NCBI GenBank assembly: GCA_003553185.1
Contig: PUPC01000328.1
Span: 1-33,657, forward strand
DNA: 33,657 nt
Direction of reading: 5' to 3'
Source of the DNA: Planctomycetota bacterium
GTDB taxonomy: Bacteria > Planctomycetota > PUPC01
Below are positions 25,188 to 33,657 of this stretch, one piece after another; positions within the stretch are counted from its first letter, which is position 1, and every line of letters starts with the position of its first letter. Made by a program: the position numbers and the translations under genes. A model generated the notes under the pieces. It saw nothing but the letters and a program-made list of their open reading frames with translations. It was not told where the DNA came from and did no database searches.

Positions 25188-25438
25188 GCCTCGCTCCTAT
25201 CTGACGAGAGTGTACGCAGGGGTGATAATATGCGATGATTGCTGCGGGGGCACACGCGCTTGATGAAAACCGTATCGGGCAACGGAGGGGAGCCGCACCC
25301 TGTTGTTCTGTTCCTGCCTCAACCTCAACAACTCCGGCTTGGTTGTCGTTGTTGCGCGCCTATTATGGCACGGACTTTTTATTACGCAAGCGTACCGCCG
25401 CAGTAACTTTTTCCATCCGGTCGGGGGGCACCGCGTCC

Positions 25439-25464
25439 TTGACATAAGGGGTTTGGTTTATAAT
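25439..25464 (+). promoter_or_regulatory. Perfect -35/-10 consensus hexamers with a short spacer, upstream of dprA
   Basis: TTGACA (25439-25444), 14 nt, TATAAT (25459-25464). Confidence 0.5.
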
Positions 25465-25474
25465 GCTGTGTGGT

Positions 25475-26587
25475 ATGGATGACTCGCTGATCGGACTGGT
25501 CGCACTCAATCTCACCGAATCGATCACTTACGACGCCTATCGGGCGCTCGTCGAGCAGTTCGGCTCGGTGCGGCATGCACTCGCTGCGCCCCGGCGCGAA
25601 CTGGCCGCGGTCCCCGGCATAGGCAGGAAAACGGCGGCGAAGCTTCGGGGCCTGTCGAATGGGGATGCCGCCGTCGAGGAGATCGAGCAGGCCCGCGACA
25701 TCGACCTCGATATCATCACCTGCGAGGACGAACGATACCCCCATAACCTCCGGTTCGTGGGGGACCGCCCCATCGTCCTTTATGTCAGGGGCGAGATCAC
25801 CGACGCCGATACCCAGGCGATCTCGGTCGTTGGCTCACGACGGTGTACGCCATACGGGAGCGGCCAGGCGGAACGGTTCGCGGGCGAGTTGGCCGCGATG
25901 GGCTTCACCATTGTCAGCGGGCTCGCCCGGGGGATCGATGCCGCTGCCCACAAGGCGGCACTGGACGCCGGTGGCAGGACCCTCGCGGTCCTCGGCTCGG
26001 GCTTCGTCCATCTCTATCCCAAGCGATATGCCGGGCTGGCCGACCGGATCGCCGAACGGGGCGCGGTGATCTCGGAGTTCCCGATCGATACCCGACCCGC
26101 CCGCTGGAACTTCCCGCGCCGGAACCGGATCGTCAGCGGGCTGGGACTGGGCACGGTGGTGGTCGAGGCGGGCAGGCGGAGCGGAGCACTGATCACGGCT
26201 CGCACCGCCGCCGAGCAGGGCAAGGAAGTATTCGCCCTGCCCGGGCGGGTGACCGACCGACAGAGTTGGGGCACACTGGGCCTGATCCGCGACGGCGCCA
26301 CGCCCGTGGTCAATCCCGGCGACGTGGTCAGTGCCTTTCCCGAGGTCGCCGATGCCCTGGAGACCGAACGGCCCGGTCCGATGGCGAGGGCGGCCATCCC
26401 CGAACTGACGGAGCCGGAGAAAACGGTGTGGTCGGCCCTGGGCGACGAGCCGCGGCACGTCGATGAAGTGATCGCCGACTCGGGCTTGGGCGCGTCCCAG
26501 GTGTTGAGTACCCTGCTGGTGCTCGAGGTCAAGCACGTCGTGCGTCAGCACCCCGGAAAGCTGTTCAGCCGCGTCCAACATTCGTGA
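25475..26587 (+). CDS. dprA: DNA-processing protein DprA/Smf
   Basis: ISVVGSRRCTPYGSGQAERFAGELAAMGFTIVSGLARGIDAAAHKAAL, FPIDTRPARWNFPRRNRIVSGLGLGTVVVEAGRRSGALITARTAAEQGKEVFALPG; winged-helix-like C-term. ORF track starts at 25463, but that ATG overlaps the -10 box. Confidence 0.96.
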   Translation: MDDSLIGLVALNLTESITYDAYRALVEQFGSVRHALAAPRRELAAVPGIGRKTAAKLRGLSNGDAAVEEIEQARDIDLDIITCEDERYPHNLRFVGDRPIVLYVRGEITDADTQAISVVGSRRCTPYGSGQAERFAGELAAMGFTIVSGLARGIDAAAHKAALDAGGRTLAVLGSGFVHLYPKRYAGLADRIAERGAVISEFPIDTRPARWNFPRRNRIVSGLGLGTVVVEAGRRSGALITARTAAEQGKEVFALPGRVTDRQSWGTLGLIRDGATPVVNPGDVVSAFPEVADALETERPGPMARAAIPELTEPEKTVWSALGDEPRHVDEVIADSGLGASQVLSTLLVLEVKHVVRQHPGKLFSRVQHS

Positions 26588-26718
26588 TGATCACACGCCA
26601 GAGGTGGATACGGTGTGCCGATGCGTTTACGAGTCGCCGGAGTTGAGGTTGCGCGGTGTGGCGGCGGCTGGTATCCTTTTCTGCGTGTTTTTTGGACCCG
26701 ATTGACGAGGAGGCAGCG

Positions 26719-27228
26719 ATGCTGAAGAAGACGACCGCCGGTACGGCAATGAAGCGAAAGTATCCCGAGGCGATCGCATGGGCGACCTGTGCGGACGAGA
26801 ATGGCGCCCCGAACGCCATCGCCCTCGGCTGGTCGATGTGCACCTCGAATGAACCGCCGATGCTGGCCATCTCGATCGGCCACACCCGATACAGCCACGA
26901 ACTGATCGAAGAATCGGGCGAGTTCGTGCTGGTGTTTCCCAGCGAAAAAATGGTGGACGCAACGATGGTCGTCGGCACGAAGTCGGGCCGGCACGGTGAC
27001 AAGATGGAGGAGGCGGGGGTGACCCTGCTGCCCGGCACCGTCGTTGATGCCCCGCTGGTGGACGACGCCTGTGCCAACTTCGAGTGCAAGGTGGCGGGTG
27101 CGTTGAAGACGGGCGATCACACCATCTTCGCCGGAGAGGTCGTCGCCGCACACGTCGGCCCCGAGGATGCGCGCCGTATCTACATCCCCGGCGGCAACAG
27201 GCAATTCAGTCCCGTCGAGCCGGTGTAG
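26719..27228 (+). CDS. Flavin reductase-like FMN-binding protein
   Basis: YPEAIAWATCADENGAPNAIALGWSMCTSNEPPMLAISIGHTRYSHELIEESGEFVLVFPSEKM; SD GAGGAGG before ATG 26719. Confidence 0.88.
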   Translation: MLKKTTAGTAMKRKYPEAIAWATCADENGAPNAIALGWSMCTSNEPPMLAISIGHTRYSHELIEESGEFVLVFPSEKMVDATMVVGTKSGRHGDKMEEAGVTLLPGTVVDAPLVDDACANFECKVAGALKTGDHTIFAGEVVAAHVGPEDARRIYIPGGNRQFSPVEPV

Positions 27229-27243
27229 CGGCATCCGCCAACG

Positions 27244-28212
27244 ATGGCAGGTATGACCGGAAGTCCCGGCGGGAGGTGGGAGCGGACCGGGCGGATGGAA
27301 TGCGGCCCCGCCGGTCCCCGCGTGCTGGTAATTCGACCGGGTGCCCTGGGCGATTCCATGCTCACCGAGCCGGTGCTCGCTGCAATCCGGGACCATGAAC
27401 CGGGCGGGACAGTTCGCTTGGCCGGTCGCCCCGAGTATCTGGAACTGCTCGTCTGCGGGGCCGGGGCCGATGCCGTGCTCGATTTCGACGGCCCTGCCTT
27501 CACCTCACTGTTCTCCACCGGCCCGGTCCAACTCCCCGGTTACGAAATCATCGTCGCGTTCCTCCCCGATCCGGACGACCGATTGCGAAACCGCCTGCGG
27601 TCCGTCGCCGACCGGGTTGTCGTGCTTGACCCTCGCCCGTCCGACGGGAACCATATCATCGACCATCTGCTCTCTGCCCTCGCCCCGCTCGACATTGTGC
27701 CGGTCCGCCGCCGTCCCCGCATCAATCCAACCGCCGAATGGAGATCGGCCGCGCGGCCGCTGGTACCGGTCGGAGAGTACGCCGTCATCCACGTGGGCAG
27801 CGGCGGTGAACGGAAGCTCTGGCCGGCCGAGCGATGGGCCGAAGTGATCGAGCAGACCGAGCCGGCACCGGTGCTGCTCACCTGCGGTCCGGCCGACCGC
27901 CGGACGGTGGCCGACGTGCAAGCGCAGAGCGGATACTCGGGGCGGGTGACTGTGATATCGGGCCAGCCGCTCACCACCATCGCCGGCCTGCTTGCCGGAG
28001 CCGGGGTCTACTTGGGATGCGACTGCGGAGTGACGCACCTGGCCGCTGCGGTCGGGGCGCCGACCATTGCCCTGTTCGGGCCGACCGATCCGGCTGCCTG
28101 GGGGCCACGGGGAGAACGCGTAACGATCATCCGGGGCGACGAGGGTGCCATGGCATCGATATCGACCGAAGCCGTTCTGTCGGCGACATCGGTACTGGGC
28201 TGGCCGGGGTAA
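27244..28212 (+). CDS. Glycosyltransferase family 9 (heptosyltransferase-like)
   Basis: RVLVIRPGALGDSMLTEPVLAAIRD, HVGSGGERKLWPAERWAEV, YLGCDCGVTHLAAAVGAPTIALFGPTDPAAWGPRG. Start may be ATG 27298. Confidence 0.92.
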   Translation: MAGMTGSPGGRWERTGRMECGPAGPRVLVIRPGALGDSMLTEPVLAAIRDHEPGGTVRLAGRPEYLELLVCGAGADAVLDFDGPAFTSLFSTGPVQLPGYEIIVAFLPDPDDRLRNRLRSVADRVVVLDPRPSDGNHIIDHLLSALAPLDIVPVRRRPRINPTAEWRSAARPLVPVGEYAVIHVGSGGERKLWPAERWAEVIEQTEPAPVLLTCGPADRRTVADVQAQSGYSGRVTVISGQPLTTIAGLLAGAGVYLGCDCGVTHLAAAVGAPTIALFGPTDPAAWGPRGERVTIIRGDEGAMASISTEAVLSATSVLGWPG

Positions 28213-28244
28213 TGGTATCGCAGGGGGGGAACGTTTCGAGGCCG

Positions 28245-29489
28245 CTATCGCTCCCGCTCGCCGACGATGAGGTTGAGGGCCTGGTTCTGGTCGCCGCGTC
28301 GAACGAGAATCCGGCCGCGGGAGCCGGGGTTCATTCGCTGTAGCAGTTGGTAATAATTGCGTCTGGATCGGATTCGGACCGCTCCTGCGCCGAACTGGAA
28401 CCCGACGAGTTGGTCGCCCGGTTTCACGCCGGCCGCCTCGGCCGGGCTCCCCTCGTCCACGCTCTGGATTACGAGCGACGTTCGGCTCCTGAGTTCGAAC
28501 TCAATCCCGATGTATGCTTGACCATGAGGGGTGGTCACGATGTGTGCGGTGTGTAGTTCATCGTGTTCGCCCCGCTGCAGGGTCACCTTCACTTCCATCC
28601 CCACCGGGTAGCGGCCCAACGCAATCCGGTAGCTTCGCATATCAACGACCGGGGCATTGTCCATTGCGACGATGACATCACCCGCCTGCAGTCCGGCCTC
28701 GGCGGCGGGTGTGTTCGGGCGCACCGACTCGATCTCGGCGGGGCTGTCGAGGTCGGACGGCAGGGAGACGCCCTCGATCCTTCCGATGGGGACCTGGCCG
28801 CCCCCGGCCGCCTTGAGCATGGGCAGGAACCGCTTGACCTGGTTCGCCGAAATGGCGTACCCGACGCCGGTGTTCTGGCGCAGTCCGAACCGGGTCTGTA
28901 TCTGGGCGTTCACACCGACCATCTCGCCGCGCAGATTGATCAGCGGGCCGCCGGAGTTACCGGGGTTGATCGGGGCGTCGGTCTGGATCGCGTCGAAGGC
29001 GAACGGGCGGGGGATATTCACGCCGCTGATCACCCCAAGGGTGACCGTGGGCTGACCGTCAATGTTGCCCAGCGCGAACGGGTTGCCGATGGCGATCACC
29101 CGGTCACCGATCTCGACCTGGTCGGAATCGGCGAGCGGGAGATAAGGGAGGTCCTGGCCGCCGTCGATCTTCAGCAGGCACAGGTCGGTGGCTGGCGATA
29201 TGCCGACCACCCGGGCGGGGTGATAGGTGCCGTCGGCGGTACGGACCTGCCAGCGCCTGCTGTTGCGGGTCACGTGGGCGTTCGTTATCACATACCCGTC
29301 GGGCGAGATGATTGCCCCGGACCCGCCGCCGACGAACACGAACGCCGGCAGGCAGTCCTGGATCACATGGGCGACGCCCCGCTGGGCAATGTCCTTCGGT
29401 GTGTGGGCGGCCACGGCCCTACCGGCTCCGGAAACAGCAACCGCGGCCAGCAACGTGATGAAAAGTTGTCGAATGCAGTGGCGTTTCAT
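28245..29489 (-). CDS. HtrA/DegP-like trypsin-fold protease with PDZ domain(s)
   Basis: GSGAIISPDGYVITNAHVTRN (His), TDLCLLKI (Asp), INPGNSGGPLI (Ser); PDZ region PNTPAAEAGLQAGDVIVAMDN. Confidence 0.94.
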   Translation of the reverse strand: MKRHCIRQLFITLLAAVAVSGAGRAVAAHTPKDIAQRGVAHVIQDCLPAFVFVGGGSGAIISPDGYVITNAHVTRNSRRWQVRTADGTYHPARVVGISPATDLCLLKIDGGQDLPYLPLADSDQVEIGDRVIAIGNPFALGNIDGQPTVTLGVISGVNIPRPFAFDAIQTDAPINPGNSGGPLINLRGEMVGVNAQIQTRFGLRQNTGVGYAISANQVKRFLPMLKAAGGGQVPIGRIEGVSLPSDLDSPAEIESVRPNTPAAEAGLQAGDVIVAMDNAPVVDMRSYRIALGRYPVGMEVKVTLQRGEHDELHTAHIVTTPHGQAYIGIEFELRSRTSLVIQSVDEGSPAEAAGVKPGDQLVGFQFGAGAVRIRSRRNYYQLLQRMNPGSRGRILVRRGDQNQALNLIVGERER

Positions 29490-29490
29490 G

Positions 29491-31230
29491 TCATTCTTCC
29501 TCGCCCAGCGTAACCTCGATTTCCATTCTCCGAGCCAGCCGCCGGATGGTCAGAGTCACTCGGTCGCCCAGGTTTTTCGAGCGGATCAGGTTGGCCAGGT
29601 CGGCCTCGCCCTCGACGGGCACCCCGTCCACCTCCAGGATCGAGTCATTTCGCCTCAAGCCCGCCCGGTCGGCCGGGGAATCGTCGCGTACTCGAGCGAC
29701 AAGCACCCCCTCGAGGTCGACCGCGCCCGGAGCAACGATTACCCCCAGCATCGGTCGCGGCCGCCTGGTGATCTTTTCGCCCCGTTTCATCTGCTCAAAT
29801 GTTTCCGTCCACTTTTCTGCTCCCGTGGCAAATGCGATCCCCGAATTCTGGCCGTGACGCGATCGGGTGGATATCCCGCCGATGATGCCCACGCACCGCC
29901 CGTCGAGGCCGACCAACGCCCCGCCGGTGTTGCCCACGTTCGCTGCGGCATCGAACTGCAACATCTCGTTGGGACCGCGGCCGATGGCGCTGATGATGCC
30001 CGTCGTGAGTGTCAGGGCTTTGGGCGACGGGCTTCGCCCGATCGCGCAGACGTAATCGCCCAATGCGACATCGGGGTTCATTTCGATGGCGGGAAGCCCG
30101 TCTTCCTCGACCTTGAGCAGGGCGAGATCGTGTTCCTGGTCCCAGCCAACGACCTCCGCTTCCAGCTCCCGGCCGTCCGCGAGGACCACCCGTATCGCGT
30201 TCAGTTCGCCGGCAATATTAAAATAACTGGTCGCGACCCATCCGTCGGGGTCCACGATCACCCCGGTAACCGTCGCTTCTTCGGGCCGGCTGTGCAGCTC
30301 GGCCAGAATCCTTTGCCGTCCCGTCGGCGAGCCCGAGCCACGCCGTCGTCTCCTGGGCGCGAACCGCTGGTCGTCCTTCTCCCTGTCGATCTGAATGGCG
30401 ACGACCGAGTCCTGGACACTCCGCACCGCGTTGCGGAATGTGGTGGATCGTTCCTCCCATTCGGGGAATATGGGGGCGCCGGCCGACATAACGGTCGGCA
30501 GCAATTCTTCCGGGACCTCCTGCCCCCGCTGTTCGAGGTCGTTCCGGATCGCTGTCCGAAGGTCATCCAGCATCACCTCGATGGGTACGGCGACGCCGAG
30601 CCATCTGGCATCGGAGACGTTGAGACTGAGCACGCCGATCACGCGGCCGCTCCCGTCGAGGAGCGGTCCGCCGTCGCTTCCCGGGTTCGTCGCTGCGGTC
30701 GTCTCGACGACTTCGCCCAGATAGACGGGCTGTTCGGCGAGGGAGCGGGTCACCTCGTATCGCCCGCTCATCAGACCGACGCTGGTGGTCAGTTCGCCAG
30801 CCCGGGTGGCCGAGTGAAACGAGTTGGCCACTGTGATGACCACCTCGCCCAGTTCCACCGAAGCCGACTCGCGTATCTCGAAATGGGGGAAGGGAACGTC
30901 GGCGGGCGGTGATACCCGGATGAGCGAGAGTTCCGTCGCCTCGTCCGCCTTGACCAACTCGCCCTGAAGCTGATAGTGCCCGGGCGAGACAATATTAATT
31001 TCGTCGCAGTTCGGCGGGACGACCGTCGTTGATGTGAGCACATACCCGAGTGGCGAGATGACCGAGCCGGTCCCGTAGAACGAGGCGGCCGGAGTGTCGT
31101 CCACCTCGGGGCGGCTCGCGGTGATGGCGACCGTCGCCCGGCCGGGCAGTTCGCGGGCCGGAATCTCCTCTCCAGCCAGCAGACCGGGCAACAGCAGGCA
31201 AAATGCCAGGCAAAAGAGCGACTTTTTCAC
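29491..31230 (-). CDS. Exported tandem trypsin-fold (HtrA-like) protein with degenerate catalytic residues, plus PDZ
   Basis: GTG start gives signal peptide VKKSLFCLAFCLLLPGLLAG. Domain 1 PLGYVLTSTTVV...NPGSDGGPLL; domain 2 PDGWVATSYFNI...HDLALLKV...NVGNTGGALV; PDZ DSPADRAGLRRNDSILEVDG. Confidence 0.88.
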   Translation of the reverse strand: MKKSLFCLAFCLLLPGLLAGEEIPARELPGRATVAITASRPEVDDTPAASFYGTGSVISPLGYVLTSTTVVPPNCDEINIVSPGHYQLQGELVKADEATELSLIRVSPPADVPFPHFEIRESASVELGEVVITVANSFHSATRAGELTTSVGLMSGRYEVTRSLAEQPVYLGEVVETTAATNPGSDGGPLLDGSGRVIGVLSLNVSDARWLGVAVPIEVMLDDLRTAIRNDLEQRGQEVPEELLPTVMSAGAPIFPEWEERSTTFRNAVRSVQDSVVAIQIDREKDDQRFAPRRRRRGSGSPTGRQRILAELHSRPEEATVTGVIVDPDGWVATSYFNIAGELNAIRVVLADGRELEAEVVGWDQEHDLALLKVEEDGLPAIEMNPDVALGDYVCAIGRSPSPKALTLTTGIISAIGRGPNEMLQFDAAANVGNTGGALVGLDGRCVGIIGGISTRSRHGQNSGIAFATGAEKWTETFEQMKRGEKITRRPRPMLGVIVAPGAVDLEGVLVARVRDDSPADRAGLRRNDSILEVDGVPVEGEADLANLIRSKNLGDRVTLTIRRLARRMEIEVTLGEEE

Positions 31231-31281
31231 TGTATATTCCTTAATCCGACCAGGGAGCGGACAGGCGATATTATTGATTAT

Positions 31282-31309
31282 AGTATACCAGAAAGCCGGT
31301 TCTCGGCAA
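31282..31309 (-). promoter_or_regulatory. Candidate promoter for the pseudoprotease-protease operon
   Basis: Minus strand TTGCCG-16 nt-TATACT with extended -10 TGG, about 50 bp before the GTG start. Confidence 0.4.
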
Positions 31310-31382
31310 TCAAAAAAGGCGGCCAAAACAGGCGACCGGTCCGGGCACGCCTATGAGGTCTGATGCTTGCCGGGGGAGCCGA

Positions 31383-32195
31383 TCAATCCGGCGGGCGGGG
31401 ACAGTAATACTCGACCCAGTTGGAGTCGTCGCAGAAATCGCCGACGGGATGGTCGCCTGTGGTCACCGTACGGGCTGGTCGGATTGACTCGACGCGCCAG
31501 TCGGCGAACAGGACGTTGGCTCGCCCATTGTGCCGGAAATGGACGCTGGGGAATGCCCCCGGCACTCCCTGAGGGGTATTAAGGTAGTAGTTTTCCTCTA
31601 CATTCCCGCCCATCACCCGAGCTCCGTCAATGAACACGACCAGCCGGCTGGGGGTTCGTATCTGGGAGTAGTTGACCTGCGGCCCCAACCCCTTGTGGTA
31701 TGTCTTGCCGCCCGAGTTGATCACTTCGTAGAAATTGTAAGCGTATCCGGGGAGTTGGCCCTCGAACCGGGTGTCCGGCGAGAAACCGGGGCACAGTTCT
31801 ACCTCTCGGGTCACACCGAGGAACGGATACAGGTAACCCGTGGTCCGATCGAACACACGGCTGTGCGGTGACGAGCGAGAACCGAACCAATAGTCGGTAT
31901 GAGGGCTGTTTGCGATCGGCATGCAGTGCCCGCCGTGCTGCTCGATGTACAGCGACATCGCTATGCCGAGCTGGCGGAGGTTCGATTTGCATCGGACATA
32001 AAGTGCCTCCTCCCTGGCTGAGCTCAGCACGGGGAGGAGTATCGCACTGAGGACGCCGATAATCCCGATCACGACGAGCAGCTCGATGAGCGTGAACGCC
32101 CGAAGGCGAGACGGTTGCCCGGCGCCTGCTCGATGTGGCCGGCGCCGGGCAAACGTGTGCAGCATAGAACGGAGGATCAGCATCTCGGTCCTCAT
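31383..32195 (-). CDS. Type IV pilin-like/prepilin N-terminal methylation domain protein (Planctomycete pseudopilin type)
   Basis: [59 protein letters not shown]-term [19 protein letters not shown]. Confidence 0.9.
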   Translation of the reverse strand: MRTEMLILRSMLHTFARRRPHRAGAGQPSRLRAFTLIELLVVIGIIGVLSAILLPVLSSAREEALYVRCKSNLRQLGIAMSLYIEQHGGHCMPIANSPHTDYWFGSRSSPHSRVFDRTTGYLYPFLGVTREVELCPGFSPDTRFEGQLPGYAYNFYEVINSGGKTYHKGLGPQVNYSQIRTPSRLVVFIDGARVMGGNVEENYYLNTPQGVPGAFPSVHFRHNGRANVLFADWRVESIRPARTVTTGDHPVGDFCDDSNWVEYYCPRPPD

Positions 32196-32201
32196 CTCCG
32201 A

Positions 32202-32891
32202 TTACGCTATTCGCCGTCGCCTGCGCAGGATCACTGTCAGCGCCAGGCCAAGGCCGGTAAGACCGGCCGGTTCCGGTATGGGCGGGGAGCCGGAAGAGGG
32301 CACGGGGGTCGGATTTTCGGGCGCGTTTTCGGCCGGCCAAACGTTCCAATCCAACTCGAATCCCCAGCCGTCCCAGTCCCCATCGGACAGGATGCGATCT
32401 GTGGCACCTAACCCAAATCCATGCTCATCCACCGGTTCGTGCCATTCGACGCCATCCTCGCTGACCCAGTATGCCCACCAGTTTGGGGCCGTTGCCGTAT
32501 CGGGATGGCTCAGATCGTCGGACTCATATTCGAAGCCGTCGACCATTGGCCCAAAGTCAAAATGCGTCGCCCTGACGGTCAGGTTCGGATCCGCACCGTA
32601 AATGGGATCAACATCAAAATCTTGCGAATCTTCGTTCCAGGTATAGACATCAGTCTGCCCGGCGATTGCTGTGAGCATGTCCCAGCCGGTAGCTTCCCCG
32701 TCCCACCTGAATCCCCAGGCGAGAGCTTGAGGGCTCGGCCCTTCGTTCCAGTCGATAACGAGCCCGGCTCGGTTGCTGCCCGTGCCCACCCAGAACTCGA
32801 TGTCATCCAGCCCGAGGGGCCCGGCCAAGGCCGCCCCGACCCAGCCCAGACACAAAACAAGAGCAATCATTGAAACAAGCTTCCTCGTCAT
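32202..32891 (-). CDS. PEP-CTERM exported protein downstream of a cobalamin riboswitch
   Basis: Signal peptide MTRKLVSMIALVLCLGWVGAALA; LDDIEFWVGTGSNRAGLVIDWNEG...WGFRWDGEATGWDML...LGATDRILSDGDWDGWGFELDW; C-term PPIPEPAGLTGLGLALTVILRRRRRIA. Confidence 0.88.
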   Translation of the reverse strand: MTRKLVSMIALVLCLGWVGAALAGPLGLDDIEFWVGTGSNRAGLVIDWNEGPSPQALAWGFRWDGEATGWDMLTAIAGQTDVYTWNEDSQDFDVDPIYGADPNLTVRATHFDFGPMVDGFEYESDDLSHPDTATAPNWWAYWVSEDGVEWHEPVDEHGFGLGATDRILSDGDWDGWGFELDWNVWPAENAPENPTPVPSSGSPPIPEPAGLTGLGLALTVILRRRRRIA

Positions 32892-33084
32892 AACGGCATG
32901 TACCTCCATCATTCAATTCATCAGGTCGTCGTCAGTATATAACAGCTTCCGTTTCGTCGGTGTCGGCAATTGTCCGTCTGTCGGGCGCTCCTTTCCAATC
33001 GCAGGCGATTGCTTGCTGCCCATCCCGGTTGAGCCGCGCGGGCCGGGCGCGAGCCGGCGCGGCGGTCCCCGGACCGGAGGGCGC

Positions 33085-33123
33085 AAAAAAAGCCCCGTTC
33101 CCTGGACGTCAGGAGCGGGGCTT
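33085..33123 (-). terminator. Intrinsic terminator between the cobalamin riboswitch and the PEP-CTERM gene
   Basis: Minus strand AAGCCCCG...CGGGGCTT followed by TTTTT. Confidence 0.85.
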
Positions 33124-33174
33124 GATTGGAACAGCAATTCAAGTGACCGCCTGTCGCGCCAGGCCGATCCGGAG

Positions 33175-33339
33175 GTCGCAGGCAGGTCTTCTGGCTTCCG
33201 GTTCAATCTCCGCCACGCCTTCCCACCTCCGCCATACGCGGGGGCAGTGGCATCCTGCGGCGTCATCACCGGTCACAGCGGCGCGTCCGCGGCCGATTCC
33301 CACGGCCTTCCCTATTCTCCCGAAAAGGGCACCTGCGAC
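33175..33339 (-). ncRNA. Cobalamin riboswitch
   Basis: Minus strand 8-bp P1 GTCGCAGG/CCTGCGAC enclosing GGGAATCGG...GCCGCTGTGACCGG...GATGCCACTG...GTGGGAAGGCG...GGAAGCCAGAAGACCTGCC, matching the known cobalamin aptamer core. Confidence 0.92.
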
Positions 33340-33605
33340 ACGAAATCAGAATTTTTGAAAGAACAAGCCGCCGGAAAAACTAACGCACCGGCGACAGACG
33401 CTAGATTACCCCATCGAGCGGACGGGGTCAAGCAAAAAACGCGAAGAATTTCCCTTTTCCGGCGTCGATTGCACTGCGACATAAACTGTCGGTGCCTCCG
33501 TCATTTTCTTCTAAAGTCCGGTGGCCCGACATGTCGATATAGGAAAAGGTGGCCCGTCGGGCTGCCCTGAAGCCCCTGCTTGATCCCATACGGAGGTCCA
33601 GAGCG

Positions 33606-33657
33606 ATGAATCGGAACCGTTTGCTAGTCTTCTCCGCCATTATCATCGGCGGCATCC
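33606..33657 (+). CDS. Start of a CDS truncated by window end (signal peptide-like MNRNRLLVFSAIIIGGI)
   Basis: ATG 33606 preceded by ACGGAGG; hydrophobic N-terminus running off the window. Confidence 0.55.
   Translation, partial: MNRNRLLVFSAIIIGGI

Noticed and set aside
29227-30912. 561-aa plus-strand ORF (and 28563-29513) opposite the HtrA-like genes
   Set aside because: Antisense to genes with clear trypsin/PDZ motifs; low-complexity mirror composition.
31367-31582. Plus-strand ORF beginning [22 protein letters not shown], reminiscent of tRNA-antisense translations
   Set aside because: No tRNA cloverleaf could be folded here on either strand; it overlaps the 3' end of the prepilin-like gene.
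32913-33269. 118-aa minus-strand ORF immediately upstream of the PEP-CTERM gene
   Set aside because: It runs through the cobalamin aptamer and intrinsic terminator, so it is leader RNA rather than a coding region.
1-33657. CRISPR arrays, transposases, integrases or defence islands
   Set aside because: No regularly spaced repeats, IS-like inverted repeats with a transposase, or recognisable defence genes were seen on either strand.

Overview
This is a high-GC bacterial chromosomal window. Its two PEP-CTERM proteins, [14 protein letters not shown] prepilin, sulfatase/Gfo-Idh-MocA gene density and HEAT/vWA and LamG proteins suggest Planctomycetota or a related PVC lineage (inference only). Housekeeping genes include tRNA-Arg(CCG), proB, an rfbB-like gene, hsp20-lon, guaB, dprA and a GT9 glycosyltransferase. 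Accessory content: (i) a compact 5-gene operon (4784-9522) of two paralogous small secreted beta-rich proteins, a multi-Ig/chaperone-like protein, a secretin and a TPR lipoprotein. This is the best candidate here for an undescribed export/fibre system. (ii) A six-gene minus-strand cluster with GH31, two paralogous Gfo/Idh/MocA oxidoreductases, an isomerase, an AlkP-superfamily 'sulfatase' lacking the formylglycine Cys, and a sulfotransferase. (iii) An HtrA-like protease coupled to a tandem double-domain HtrA homologue that has lost the catalytic Ser and His in both domains. (iv) A cobalamin riboswitch plus intrinsic terminator upstream of a PEP-CTERM protein and a prepilin-like protein. No CRISPR array, transposase or integrase was seen. 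All calls come from reading the sequence and ORF track; no database search was run.
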